Assembly (NCBI RefSeq): GCF_012911605.1
Contig: NZ_JAAMPT010000205.1
Coordinates: 124,001 to 188,000 of the forward strand
Reading direction: 5' to 3'
Length of the DNA: 64,000 nt
From: Flavobacterium solisilvae
GTDB lineage: Bacteria > Bacteroidota > Bacteroidia > Flavobacteriales > Flavobacteriaceae
Shown here: positions 1 to 7,041 of the stretch, piece by piece
Layout of the letters: every line of letters begins with the position of its first letter
How positions within the stretch are numbered: position 1 is the first letter of the stretch
The notes under the pieces: generated by a model
Database searches by the model: none
The model's input: only the letters and a program-made list of their open reading frames with translations
Told to the model about the DNA's origin: nothing
Position numbers and translations under genes: made by a program

Positions 1-266
1 TCTTTTGGACAAACAGCAATAGCTTTTTTCAAACTATCCACAACGATGCAGTTTTCTGCGGTGTAATTTTTTTGTCGTGTGATGATTACATGTGTTCTGT
101 TGGGTAATGGTTTTGGAAAACTTTCAAAAGTTTTTCTTCCCATGATGATGTAATGACCAGTTGTTAAGGTTTTAAATCGTTTAAAATCATTGGGTAAATG
201 CCAAATTAGTTGGTTGTCTTTTCCTAATTCGTTGTTCATCCCAATGGCTGCAATGGCTATAATCAT
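1..266 (-). CDS. folA: Dihydrofolate reductase, N-terminal part (cut by window edge)
   Basis: Reduces dihydrofolate to tetrahydrofolate with NADPH in the cytoplasm, so it partners thymidylate synthase encoded about 2 kb away. The visible 88 residues start MIIAIAAIGMNNELGKDNQL, with the DHFR substrate-pocket pattern IWHLPNDFKRFK and the cofactor-site motif MGRKTFESFP followed by LPNRTHVIITR. The C-terminal half lies before base 1. Its ATG overlaps the stop of the 2TM gene (ATGA), so the two are probably translationally coupled. The identification is secure. Confidence 0.95.
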   Translation of the reverse strand, partial: MIIAIAAIGMNNELGKDNQLIWHLPNDFKRFKTLTTGHYIIMGRKTFESFPKPLPNRTHVIITRQKNYTAENCIVVDSLKKAIAVCPK

Positions 267-601
267 GTTGTGGTTGATTTAGAATTTTCTAAATCATTTT
301 TTAGTTGTTCAATTTTTTTGGTTTGTTTCAACATTAGTTTGTCAATTTGAGCTCTTTCCCAGTTTTTGTTCATAAAGCTGTCAGTGATAAAAACTTTAAT
401 TCCGTGAAGCACAAAAAGGAAAATCCATATGGTAACTGCCCAAATCCACCAATTTTTTTCGGGATAAAATGACAGCCAATTATTAGCGATGAATAAAAAA
501 ATACTACCTAAGAATAAAAGTATAAAATGAAAATACAAGCGTTTTTTTTGCTTAATTCTTTCTTTAGCATATTCATAAATTTCGTGTTGATCTCTATCCA
601 T
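263..601 (-). CDS. 2TM domain-containing small membrane protein
   Basis: A 112-residue protein with a charged N-terminus, two hydrophobic helices (about residues 24-41 and 50-72) separated by a short Trp-rich loop, and a charged C-terminal tail with coiled-coil character (KQTKKIEQLKNDLE). This matches the Bacteroidetes 2TM domain family, whose biochemical role is unknown. The stop codon overlaps the folA start by four bases, suggesting one transcript. A role in folate metabolism is not implied beyond this linkage. Confidence 0.8.
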   Translation of the reverse strand: MDRDQHEIYEYAKERIKQKKRLYFHFILLFLGSIFLFIANNWLSFYPEKNWWIWAVTIWIFLFVLHGIKVFITDSFMNKNWERAQIDKLMLKQTKKIEQLKNDLENSKSTTT

Positions 602-781
602 AAGTCAAAATTGTGCAATAAATATAGAATATATTTTTAAAATAGAAAAATTTCAATTTAAGATATTTTATTAAGAAAACGATTTCTTAATGTGGTATCA
701 AAAATATATTTACTCATATTTTGATAATTTTCTTTTTAAAAGCCTTGGTTTTTAACAATTTGGTAAAAATTAAATACGTTG

Positions 782-811
782 TTGAACGTATGAAAAAATG
801 ATGTTTCTTTG
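782..811 (+). promoter_or_regulatory. Possible promoter of the CBM48 gene
   Basis: A TTG (782-784), a 19-base gap and TTTCTTTG (804-811) resemble the Bacteroidetes TTG-N17-23-TAnnTTTG promoter. The TA of the -7 box is replaced by TT, so support is weak. Confidence 0.3.
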
Positions 812-838
812 CTTCAGTAATCTATAAATGAATTAGTT

Positions 839-1135
839 ATGTCTATCAAAAAACAATTTATAAAAACAAAACCAGTATGCAAAGTTACCTTTTCTATTGA
901 AGCGAAAGATGCAAAGTTTGCAGCAGTTGTTGGTGATTTTAATAATTGGAATCCAAAAGAAGGTGAATTGTCAAAATTAAAAAATGGAACTTTTAAAGGA
1001 CTTTTCGAAGTGCCAAAAGATTCTACATATGAATTCAAATATTTAGTTGATGGTGCTTACATCAACGATCCAGAAGCAGACAGTTATGTTTATAATGACT
1101 TTGCTGGTTCTGAAAACAGTGTGGTTACTGTATAA
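839..1135 (+). CDS. Isoamylase early-set (CBM48/AMPK-like glycogen-binding) domain protein
   Basis: A 98-residue, single-domain protein. The CBM48/E-set fold is indicated by KVTFSIEAKDAKFAAVVGDF, then NNWNP, the FEVPKDSTYEFKYLVDG strand pair and a final INDPEADSY segment, typical of glycogen-binding modules of AMPK-beta and branching enzymes. There is no signal peptide and no catalytic domain, so it probably binds alpha-glucan or serves as an adaptor in the cytoplasm. Stand-alone CBM48 proteins of this length are common in Flavobacteriia. It is transcribed alone, between two minus-strand genes, and ends at a hairpin terminator shared with the converging GH114-like gene. Confidence 0.85.
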   Translation: MSIKKQFIKTKPVCKVTFSIEAKDAKFAAVVGDFNNWNPKEGELSKLKNGTFKGLFEVPKDSTYEFKYLVDGAYINDPEADSYVYNDFAGSENSVVTV

Positions 1136-1152
1136 GTTTTATTGGTTTAGTG

Positions 1153-1190
1153 AAAAATCCGTTGTTTGTTTGTTGCAACGGATTTTTTTT
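1153..1190. terminator. Bidirectional intrinsic terminator
   Basis: A 12-bp perfect stem (1153-1164 with 1176-1187, core ATCCGTTG/CAACGGAT) has A and T runs on both sides. It lies between the converging CBM48 and GH114-like genes. Confidence 0.85.
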
Positions 1191-2153
1191 TTAGTCATTA
1201 TATAAGAAATAATAGGCTTCAATATTGTCGAGATAAACACCATCAAAACCGGCATCAATTATTTTTTTAGCATAAGAATCGTCATTGCCATAAATGATTT
1301 TTTGCCAATCTTTGTTCCAATATTCTACCCAGAACTCATTGTCATAACCATCGTATTTTTTCTTCAACCACGATGGATTTCCTAATGTCCAATCGCGTTT
1401 CCAGTAGTTTCTGTATTTTTCGGCTGCGCCAATATTCATGTAGCATACTACAAGTCGCTTTCCGCCGTTTTTCTTTTGTTTCAATTTTTCGATTTCTTCC
1501 TTTTTAAAAATAACACCGTTGTGGTATAAATCAATGAAAATCAAATCATAATTTGTATTTGAAATGGCTTCTAGAAATTTTGACTTACTGTAATAATTAC
1601 TGTTGTTTATCAGGTAAAGAAAGTTTTTCACTTCTTTTAAGGATGAAATATCGTTGTTGTTCTCGTGATGTATTTTCTCGGGAATTATCGAATAATGGTA
1701 GTTTTCTTTGGTTCTAATAAAACTTATAAAACCTTCTTTTTCATTTTTATTTTGAGCATCTTTCACAAAGGATGAATCGTTCACAAACTCAGAAACCAGA
1801 ATGGTTTTTTGGTCTTTTAGTTTTTGTAAAATGCCAATTCGGTATTCGTTTGGTTTAAAGGTTTCGTTATAAAAAAGTTCTTCAATCCCAAATCCATCAA
1901 TGGCATTCAAATAATTTTCGTTTGGTTTTTTACTAATATCGCCATTAGTATAAGCTAATTCTTCTCCGTTTTGAGGAATAATTATAAAATTAGTGTCAAA
2001 TTTTCGAGTGTATTTTGAAATGTTAATGACGAAATCTTGCATTTTTTTTGGAGAATCCTTTTGGCTAACAACAGCTTGTTTTATACTACTCGAATTACAA
2101 GTAAGTACAAAAATTGTTGCCAATCCAATAACCAAAAAAACAATTTTTTTCAT
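1191..2153 (-). CDS. Lipoprotein related to endo-alpha-1,4-polygalactosaminidase (GH114-like)
   Basis: A 320-residue lipoprotein: MKKIVFLVIGLATIFVLTC is a lipoprotein signal with the acylated Cys at residue 19. The C-terminal half carries the GH114-type TIM-barrel patterns YDLIFIDLYHNG, RLVVCYMNIGAAEKYRNYW, WVEYWNKDWQKII and the terminal IIDAGFDGVYLDNIEAY, where the Asp residues are the expected acidic residues of that family. Family members cleave galactosaminoglycan-type exopolysaccharides; the real substrate here is unknown. The start codon lies only two bases from the thyA stop, so it is probably co-transcribed with thyA. Confidence 0.75.
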   Translation of the reverse strand: MKKIVFLVIGLATIFVLTCNSSSIKQAVVSQKDSPKKMQDFVINISKYTRKFDTNFIIIPQNGEELAYTNGDISKKPNENYLNAIDGFGIEELFYNETFKPNEYRIGILQKLKDQKTILVSEFVNDSSFVKDAQNKNEKEGFISFIRTKENYHYSIIPEKIHHENNNDISSLKEVKNFLYLINNSNYYSKSKFLEAISNTNYDLIFIDLYHNGVIFKKEEIEKLKQKKNGGKRLVVCYMNIGAAEKYRNYWKRDWTLGNPSWLKKKYDGYDNEFWVEYWNKDWQKIIYGNDDSYAKKIIDAGFDGVYLDNIEAYYFLYND

Positions 2154-2155
2154 AA

Positions 2156-2980
2156 CTAAACGGCTACTTGACCTTTAATATGCGGATGCGGATCATAATC
2201 AACTAAGGTGAAATCTTCAAATTTGAAGTCGAAAATGTTTTTTACTTCAGGATTTAAAATCATTTTTGGCAATGGTCTTGGTTCGCGAGACAATTGTAAT
2301 TCTACTTGTTCAAAATGATTGTTATAAATATGTGCATCGCCAAAAGTGTGAATGAATTCGCCAACTTGTAAATCACAAACTTGAGCAATCATCATAGTAA
2401 ACAAAGCATAAGAAGCGATGTTGAATGGAACGCCAAGAAAAATATCAGCACTTCGTTGATATAACTGACAAGATAATTTTCCGTCGGCTACATAAAACTG
2501 GAAGAAAGCGTGACATGGAGGCAAAGCTGCTTTTCCATTAGCAACATTTTCTGCAAATGATTTTGACGTATCAGGAAGAACTGATGGATTCCAAGCGGAA
2601 ACTAACATTCGTCTACTATTTGGATTATTTTTTAGCGTATCTATTAATTCGCTAATTTGGTCGATTTCTTCGCTGTTCCAATTTCTCCATTGATGACCAT
2701 AAACTGGACCTAAATCGCCGTTTTCGTCAGCCCATTCGTCCCAAATTTTAACGCCATTTTCTTTTAGATAACCAATATTAGTATCGCCATTTAAAAACCA
2801 TAATAGTTCGTAAATGATTGATTTTAAATGTAGTTTTTTCGTGGTAACCATTGGAAAACCTTCGGCTAAATCAAAACGCATTTGGTAGCCAAAAACACTT
2901 TTGGTTCCAGTTCCAGTTCGGTCGCCTTTTTGAGTTCCGTTTTCTAAAACGTGCTTTACTAAATCGTGGTATTGTTTCAT
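2156..2980 (-). CDS. thyA: Thymidylate synthase (ThyA)
   Basis: Converts dUMP to dTMP using methylene-tetrahydrofolate and yields dihydrofolate for FolA. At 274 residues it has normal ThyA length. Visible motifs are the phosphate-binding RTGTGT near residue 21, [20 protein letters not shown], the Arg pair in [12 protein letters not shown], the catalytic Cys156 in [33 protein letters not shown] and the C-terminal [14 protein letters not shown]. It is upstream of the GH114-like gene on the same strand. The 90 bases upstream of thyA hold heptanucleotide repeats and no clear promoter. Confidence 0.98.
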   Translation of the reverse strand: MKQYHDLVKHVLENGTQKGDRTGTGTKSVFGYQMRFDLAEGFPMVTTKKLHLKSIIYELLWFLNGDTNIGYLKENGVKIWDEWADENGDLGPVYGHQWRNWNSEEIDQISELIDTLKNNPNSRRMLVSAWNPSVLPDTSKSFAENVANGKAALPPCHAFFQFYVADGKLSCQLYQRSADIFLGVPFNIASYALFTMMIAQVCDLQVGEFIHTFGDAHIYNNHFEQVELQLSREPRPLPKMILNPEVKNIFDFKFEDFTLVDYDPHPHIKGQVAV

Positions 2981-3000
2981 TTTCTTAGGTTTAAAAGTTG

Positions 3001-3060
3001 CGAGTTTCGAGTTTCGAGTTTTTGTAGCGGGTTTCTAACTCGTAACCCGTAACCCGAAAC
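3001..3060. repeat. Heptanucleotide repeats (CGAGTTT and CGTAACC types)
   Basis: CGAGTTT occurs three times in a row (3001-3021), and CGTAACC twice plus a partial copy (3041-3060), between thyA and the bfn gene. Both arrays have a strict 7-base period. Confidence 0.8.
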
Positions 3061-3071
3061 ATTCAAACCGT

Positions 3072-3698
3072 TTATGATTCTCGTTTTGAAATTTCGTCTC
3101 TTATTCTTGCTGCTTTTTCATAATCTTCGTCTTGAACTGCTGATTCTAGTTGAGCGTGCAATTCTGATAGACTTAATTTTGAATAACCTTCGCTTGGTTC
3201 TTTTCCTTCGCTGTCTAATCCAAATGTTTCTGGTGTTGAAAGAACGCCATCATCATCGTCGCTAGGATTTTCTAGTTCTGTTGGATTGTTTAGGTAAATT
3301 CCGGCTTTATCCAGAATGTTTTTATAGGTAAAAATTGGTGCGTTGAATCGCAATGCTAATGCAATAGCATCAGAAGTTCGGGCATCAATGATTTCTTCTA
3401 TTTTGTCTCTTTCGCAAATGATACTTGAGTAAAAAACACCGTCAACTAATTTGTGAATGATGACTTGTTTTACCACAATGTCAAAACGGTCGGCAAAGCT
3501 TTTGAATAAATCGTGCGTCAATGGTCTTGGCGGTTTGATTTCTTTTTCTAATGCAATGGCGATTGATTGTGCTTCGAATGCGCCAATAACGATTGGTAGT
3601 TTTCTTTCGCCGTCAACTTCATTTAATATTAAAGCATACGCACCGTTTTGCGTTTGACTGTATGATATTCCTTTTATGGTTAGTTTTACTAAACTCAT
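3072..3698 (-). CDS. Bifunctional nuclease family (DUF151) protein with C-terminal UVR motif
   Basis: A 208-residue protein starting MSLVKLTIKGISYSQTQNGA. The N-terminal two thirds match the DUF151 bifunctional nuclease domain (LPIVIGAFEAQSIAIALE, RPLTHDLF, IDARTSDAIALALRFNAPIF). The end, LHAQLESAVQDEDYEKAARIRDEI, is a UvrB/UvrC-type interaction motif, an architecture common in Bacteroidetes. An ATG four codons upstream (3710) lies inside a dispersed repeat (GTCATTGCGAGG type), so I place the start at 3698, where the conserved domain begins. Its physiological role in bacteria is unsettled; nuclease or stress-response activity is family-level knowledge. Confidence 0.85.
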   Translation of the reverse strand: MSLVKLTIKGISYSQTQNGAYALILNEVDGERKLPIVIGAFEAQSIAIALEKEIKPPRPLTHDLFKSFADRFDIVVKQVIIHKLVDGVFYSSIICERDKIEEIIDARTSDAIALALRFNAPIFTYKNILDKAGIYLNNPTELENPSDDDDGVLSTPETFGLDSEGKEPSEGYSKLSLSELHAQLESAVQDEDYEKAARIRDEISKRES

Positions 3699-3705
3699 TA
3701 ATTTC

Positions 3706-3735
3706 GTCATTGCGAGGAACGAAGCAATCTCATCC
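3706..3735. repeat. Short dispersed palindromic repeat, GTCATTGCGAGG type, copy 1
   Basis: The element GTCATTGCGAGGAACGAAGC plus AATCTCATCC abuts the bfn start codon. Near-identical copies lie at 59225-59250 and, inverted, at 60842-60869. The core TTGC...GCAA can form a small hairpin. Confidence 0.85.
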
Positions 3736-3803
3736 TCAAATTTTATGTTTTGTTCAGATTGTTTTTTTTGAAAACTGATTTTTATTCAATACAGTTTGTC
3801 TTT

Positions 3804-3873
3804 TAGCCCTGATAGCAGTGGAAATCCTTTCTTTTTTGCTAAAAAAGAAAGATTGCAACGGATAGCAGGAAAA
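3804..3873 (+). repeat. Dispersed hairpin element (CCCTGATAGCAGTGG type), copy 1
   Basis: The conserved left flank AGCCCTGATAGCAGTGGAAA and right flank AGATTGCAACGGATAGCAGG enclose a self-complementary stem (CTTTCTTTTTT with AAAAAAGAAAG). Other copies are at 13048 (degenerate), 22951, 30380 and 60663. It lies between the divergently oriented 5' side of bfn and the 3' end of etfA. Confidence 0.85.
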
Positions 3874-3912
3874 TGGAATGCAAAGTAACAAAAACTTTTC
3901 GCTTTTAAAAAT

Positions 3913-3952
3913 AAAAAAACTACCTAAAAAAATGTTTTTTCAGATAGTTTTC
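3913..3952 (-). terminator. Intrinsic terminator of etfBA
   Basis: A 10-bp stem (3916-3925 with 3942-3951, one G-U pair) is extended by an A6/T6 pairing. Read on the minus strand it ends in a T run, 23 bases after the etfA stop. Confidence 0.7.
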
Positions 3953-3974
3953 GGGTTTGAGTTAGTTTTATTTT

Positions 3975-4943
3975 CTAGCTGTTGTTTGCTTTGAATTCTT
4001 TTAATTTTTGAGTTAATTTTGGTAGAATGTCAAAGGCATCGCCAACGATTCCGTAATCGGCAACTTTGAAAAATGGTGCTTCGGCATCGGTATTGATGAC
4101 AACTTTTACTTTGGATGAGTTGATTCCGGCGATGTGTTGAATTGCTCCAGAAATTCCAACGGCAATGTATAAATTAGTTGCTACTGGTTTTCCGGTTTGT
4201 CCAACGTGTTCGCTGTGTGGACGCCAACCTAAGTCGGAAACTGGTTTTGAACATGCGGTTGCAGCGCCAAGAACGGTTGCTAATTCTTCTAGCATTCCCC
4301 AATTTTCTGGACCTTTTAATCCGCGACCGCCAGAAACTACGATATCTGCATCGGCAATAGTTACTTTTCCGGTTGTTTTTTCTACTGATTCTACTTTTAC
4401 TGAGAAATCGGCATCGTTTAATGATGGAGCGAAATCTTCTTCGGATAATGAAGTTGAGCTTTCTACTAATCCGAATGAGTTTTTACCGATTGATAGTACT
4501 TTTACATCGGTTGAAATTTCGGTAATATTGAACGCTTTGTTTGAAAATGCGTTTCTTTTTACTTGAAATGGCGATGTTGAAAGTGGTAATCCAACTACGT
4601 TTGAAGCAAATCCTGCGTCTAAACCTACGGCAACAAGTGGTGCAAGGTATAAACTATCGGTTGTTGATGATAATACTATTATTTTTGAACCTTCTTTTTG
4701 AGCAGCTTGTTTGATAACATCAGCATATGCTTTTGCGTTGAAGTTGTTCAATTTGTCGTTGGTAACTTTTAGTACTTTTGAAACGCCATAGTTTGCTAAT
4801 TCAGATGAATTTCCTGCGTTAACGGTTACTGCGGTTACTGTTGTTCCTAGTGAATCGGCAATTTTTTTTGCATAAGAAGCTAATTCAAAAGCTACTTTTT
4901 TGAATTTTCCTTCTGCTGATTCTGCATATATTAATAATGACAT
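3975..4943 (-). CDS. etfA: Electron transfer flavoprotein subunit alpha
   Basis: The FAD-binding subunit of the heterodimeric ETF, which takes electrons from acyl-CoA and other dehydrogenases. It has 322 residues, normal for the family. The C-terminal FAD domain is clear: VVSGGRGLKGPENWGMLEEL, GAATACSKPVSDLGWRPHSEHVGQTGKPV, LYIAVGISGAIQHIAGINSSKVKVVINTD and APFFKVADYGIVGDAFDILPKL. It follows etfB in the same direction; the gap contains a tandem heptanucleotide run. etfBA is probably one transcript ending at the 3913-3952 terminator. Confidence 0.97.
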   Translation of the reverse strand: MSLLIYAESAEGKFKKVAFELASYAKKIADSLGTTVTAVTVNAGNSSELANYGVSKVLKVTNDKLNNFNAKAYADVIKQAAQKEGSKIIVLSSTTDSLYLAPLVAVGLDAGFASNVVGLPLSTSPFQVKRNAFSNKAFNITEISTDVKVLSIGKNSFGLVESSTSLSEEDFAPSLNDADFSVKVESVEKTTGKVTIADADIVVSGGRGLKGPENWGMLEELATVLGAATACSKPVSDLGWRPHSEHVGQTGKPVATNLYIAVGISGAIQHIAGINSSKVKVVINTDAEAPFFKVADYGIVGDAFDILPKLTQKLKEFKANNS

Positions 4944-4948
4944 AATAA

Positions 4949-4980
4949 TTTTAGATTTTAGATTTTAGATTTTAGATTTT
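4949..4980. repeat. Heptanucleotide tandem repeat (TTTTAGA)n between etfB and etfA
   Basis: About four and a half copies of TTTTAGA lie in the spacer just upstream of the etfA start. The 7-base period is the same as in several other arrays of this window. Confidence 0.85.
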
Positions 4981-5024
4981 TTTTGCAATCAGCATTCAAA
5001 AATCTTTAATCAGCAATCTGGTTG

Positions 5025-5771
5025 TTAGATAACTTTTGCTTCGTTGTGTAATGCATTTACTAATCCGTCTAAATCGTCTGCGGCAAATAATTTTACTGCC
5101 GATTTTGGAGCTGGTTTTTCAAATTTTACTGCTTTTGTGTTTACGTTTGCTCCAACTGGTTCAAGAACGGTTAACGCTTTTGTTCTTGCCGTCATAATTC
5201 CACGCATGTTTGGAATACGTAAATCTTTTTCTTCTACTAAACCTTTTTGACCACCAATTACTAATGGAAGTGAAGCCGAAATGGTTTCTTTTCCACCATC
5301 GATTTCTCTTGAAGCTTTTGCTGTTGAACCATCAACAGTTAACTCGGTACAAGAATTTACAAAGTTGTAGTTTAATAAAGCTGCCAGCATTCCTGGAACC
5401 ATTCCGCCATTGTAGTCTAATGATTCTTTTCCACAGATAACTAAATCATATCCGCCATTTTTTACTACTTCGGCTAATTGTTTTGCAACAAAAAAACCAT
5501 CGGTTGCCTCAGCGTTTACACGAATAGCTTCGTTTGCACCAATAGCTAATGCTTTTCTCAAAGTTGGTTCAGTATCAGCGCCACCAACATTTACCACAGT
5601 TACATTTGCACCTTGTTGTTCTTGAAACCAAATCGCTCTTGTTAGACCAAATTCGTCATTTGGATTGATAACATACTGAACGCCATTGGTATCGAATTCA
5701 GAATCGCCGTTAACAAAATTGATTTTTGAGGTAGTATCAGGCACGTGACTAATACAAACTAATATTTTCAT
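5025..5771 (-). CDS. etfB: Electron transfer flavoprotein subunit beta
   Basis: Partner of EtfA; this subunit normally binds AMP. It has 248 residues. It starts MKILVCISHVPDT, then NPNDEFGLTRAIWFQEQ, the nucleotide-binding GGADTEPTLRKALAIGANEA, GYDLVICGKESLDYNGGMVPGMLAALL, and the ETF-beta signature region TKALTVLEPVGANVNTKAVKFE. It is the first gene of the etfBA pair, divergent from pdhB across a 241-base AT-rich spacer. The ETF type (acyl-CoA linked or other) cannot be decided from sequence alone. Confidence 0.97.
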   Translation of the reverse strand: MKILVCISHVPDTTSKINFVNGDSEFDTNGVQYVINPNDEFGLTRAIWFQEQQGANVTVVNVGGADTEPTLRKALAIGANEAIRVNAEATDGFFVAKQLAEVVKNGGYDLVICGKESLDYNGGMVPGMLAALLNYNFVNSCTELTVDGSTAKASREIDGGKETISASLPLVIGGQKGLVEEKDLRIPNMRGIMTARTKALTVLEPVGANVNTKAVKFEKPAPKSAVKLFAADDLDGLVNALHNEAKVI

Positions 5772-5943
5772 ATATTTTTGATTAAAAAATTTCTGTCCGT
5801 AAAAGTATAAAATATATTTCTAATTTTTATATGCTTGCATACTATTTTTTCAATTTTCAATCGATTTCGTAAAGGATTGAAAATTGGTTTCAGATAATTT
5901 CAGAGTAAAGTCTTGAAATGTGCTGTATTAATTATAGTTTAAT

Positions 5944-5976
5944 TTGTTTTTTTATCACTTTTAATTTTTATTTTTG
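5944..5976 (+). promoter_or_regulatory. Promoter of pdhB
   Basis: A TTG (5944-5946, within TTTG), a 22-base gap and a perfect TATTTTTG (5969-5976) match the Bacteroidetes consensus TTG-N17-23-TAnnTTTG. Transcription would start about 30 bases before the pdhB ATG. Confidence 0.6.
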
Positions 5977-6012
5977 CGTTTCAAAATTTACAGACAGTAA
6001 TATAATCATTAT

Positions 6013-6990
6013 ATGAGAACGATACAATTTAGAGAAGCAATTGCCGAAGCGATGAGTGAAGAAATGCGTCGCGATGAATCAGTATATTTAATGGGAGAAG
6101 AAGTTGCCGAATACAACGGTGCTTACAAAGCCTCCAAAGGAATGTTGGACGAATTTGGTCCAAAAAGAGTTATCGATACGCCAATTGCTGAGCTTGGATT
6201 TGCTGGTATTGCAGTTGGTTCTGCTATGAACGGTTGTCGTCCAATTGTTGAATATATGACGTTTAACTTTTCATTAGTTGGAATCGATCAAATCATCAAT
6301 AATGCTGCAAAAATGCGTCAAATGTCGGCTGGACAATTCCCAATGCCAATGGTTTTTCGTGGACCAACAGCTTCTGCGGGACAATTAGGTGCAACGCATT
6401 CACAAGCTTTTGAAAACTGGTTTGCCAATACACCAGGTTTGAAAGTAGTTGTTCCATCAACTCCTTATGATGCAAAAGGTTTGTTGAAAGCTGCCATTCG
6501 TGATAACGATCCAGTTATTTTCATGGAATCAGAACAAATGTATGGTGACAAAGGTGAAGTTCCAGAAGGTGATTACACAATTCCACTAGGAGTTGCTGAT
6601 GTTAAAAGAGAAGGAACTGATGTAACTATTGTTTCTTTTGGGAAAATCATTAAAGAAGCTTTAACAGCTGCTGAAGAACTAGCAAAAGAAGGAATTTCAT
6701 GTGAAATTATCGATTTGAGAACGGTTCGTCCAATGGATTATGATGCGATTATCAATTCTGTTAAAAAAACAAACCGTTTAGTAGTTCTTGAAGAAGCTTG
6801 GCCATTTGCTTCTGTAGCTTCAGAAATTACGTATATGGTTCAAGAAAGAGCGTTTGATTATCTTGATGCGCCAATTCAAAGAATCACTACAGCTGATACG
6901 CCAGCACCATATTCGCCAACTTTATTAAAAGAATGGTTGCCTAATTCAAATGATGTGGTAAAAGCAGTAAAAAAAGTTATGTATAGATAA
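6013..6990 (+). CDS. pdhB: Pyruvate dehydrogenase E1 component subunit beta
   Basis: The beta chain of the alpha2beta2 E1 that decarboxylates pyruvate with thiamine diphosphate. It has 325 residues. It starts MRTIQFREAIAEAMSEEMRR, with VYLMGEEVAEYNGAYKASKG, RVIDTPIAELGFAGIAVGSA, GPTASAGQLGATHSQAFENW and the C-terminal RLVVLEEAWPFASVASEI and DAPIQRITTADTPAPYSPTLL. pdhA is not next to it, which is usual in Flavobacteriia. A hairpin terminator follows 20 bases after the stop. Confidence 0.96.
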   Translation: MRTIQFREAIAEAMSEEMRRDESVYLMGEEVAEYNGAYKASKGMLDEFGPKRVIDTPIAELGFAGIAVGSAMNGCRPIVEYMTFNFSLVGIDQIINNAAKMRQMSAGQFPMPMVFRGPTASAGQLGATHSQAFENWFANTPGLKVVVPSTPYDAKGLLKAAIRDNDPVIFMESEQMYGDKGEVPEGDYTIPLGVADVKREGTDVTIVSFGKIIKEALTAAEELAKEGISCEIIDLRTVRPMDYDAIINSVKKTNRLVVLEEAWPFASVASEITYMVQERAFDYLDAPIQRITTADTPAPYSPTLLKEWLPNSNDVVKAVKKVMYR

Positions 6991-7002
6991 TAAGAAACTT
7001 AC

Positions 7003-7035
7003 TATATTTGAAACCACGCTTAGCGTGGTTTTTTT
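7003..7035 (+). terminator. pdhB terminator overlapping a -7 box for the next gene
   Basis: The stem AAACCACGC/GCGTGGTTT (7011-7019 with 7023-7031) plus a T run ends at 7035, directly before an ATG. Just upstream, 7003-7010 reads TATATTTG, a perfect -7 box. No TTG is seen at -33. Confidence 0.75.
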
Positions 7036-7041
7036 ATGCCT

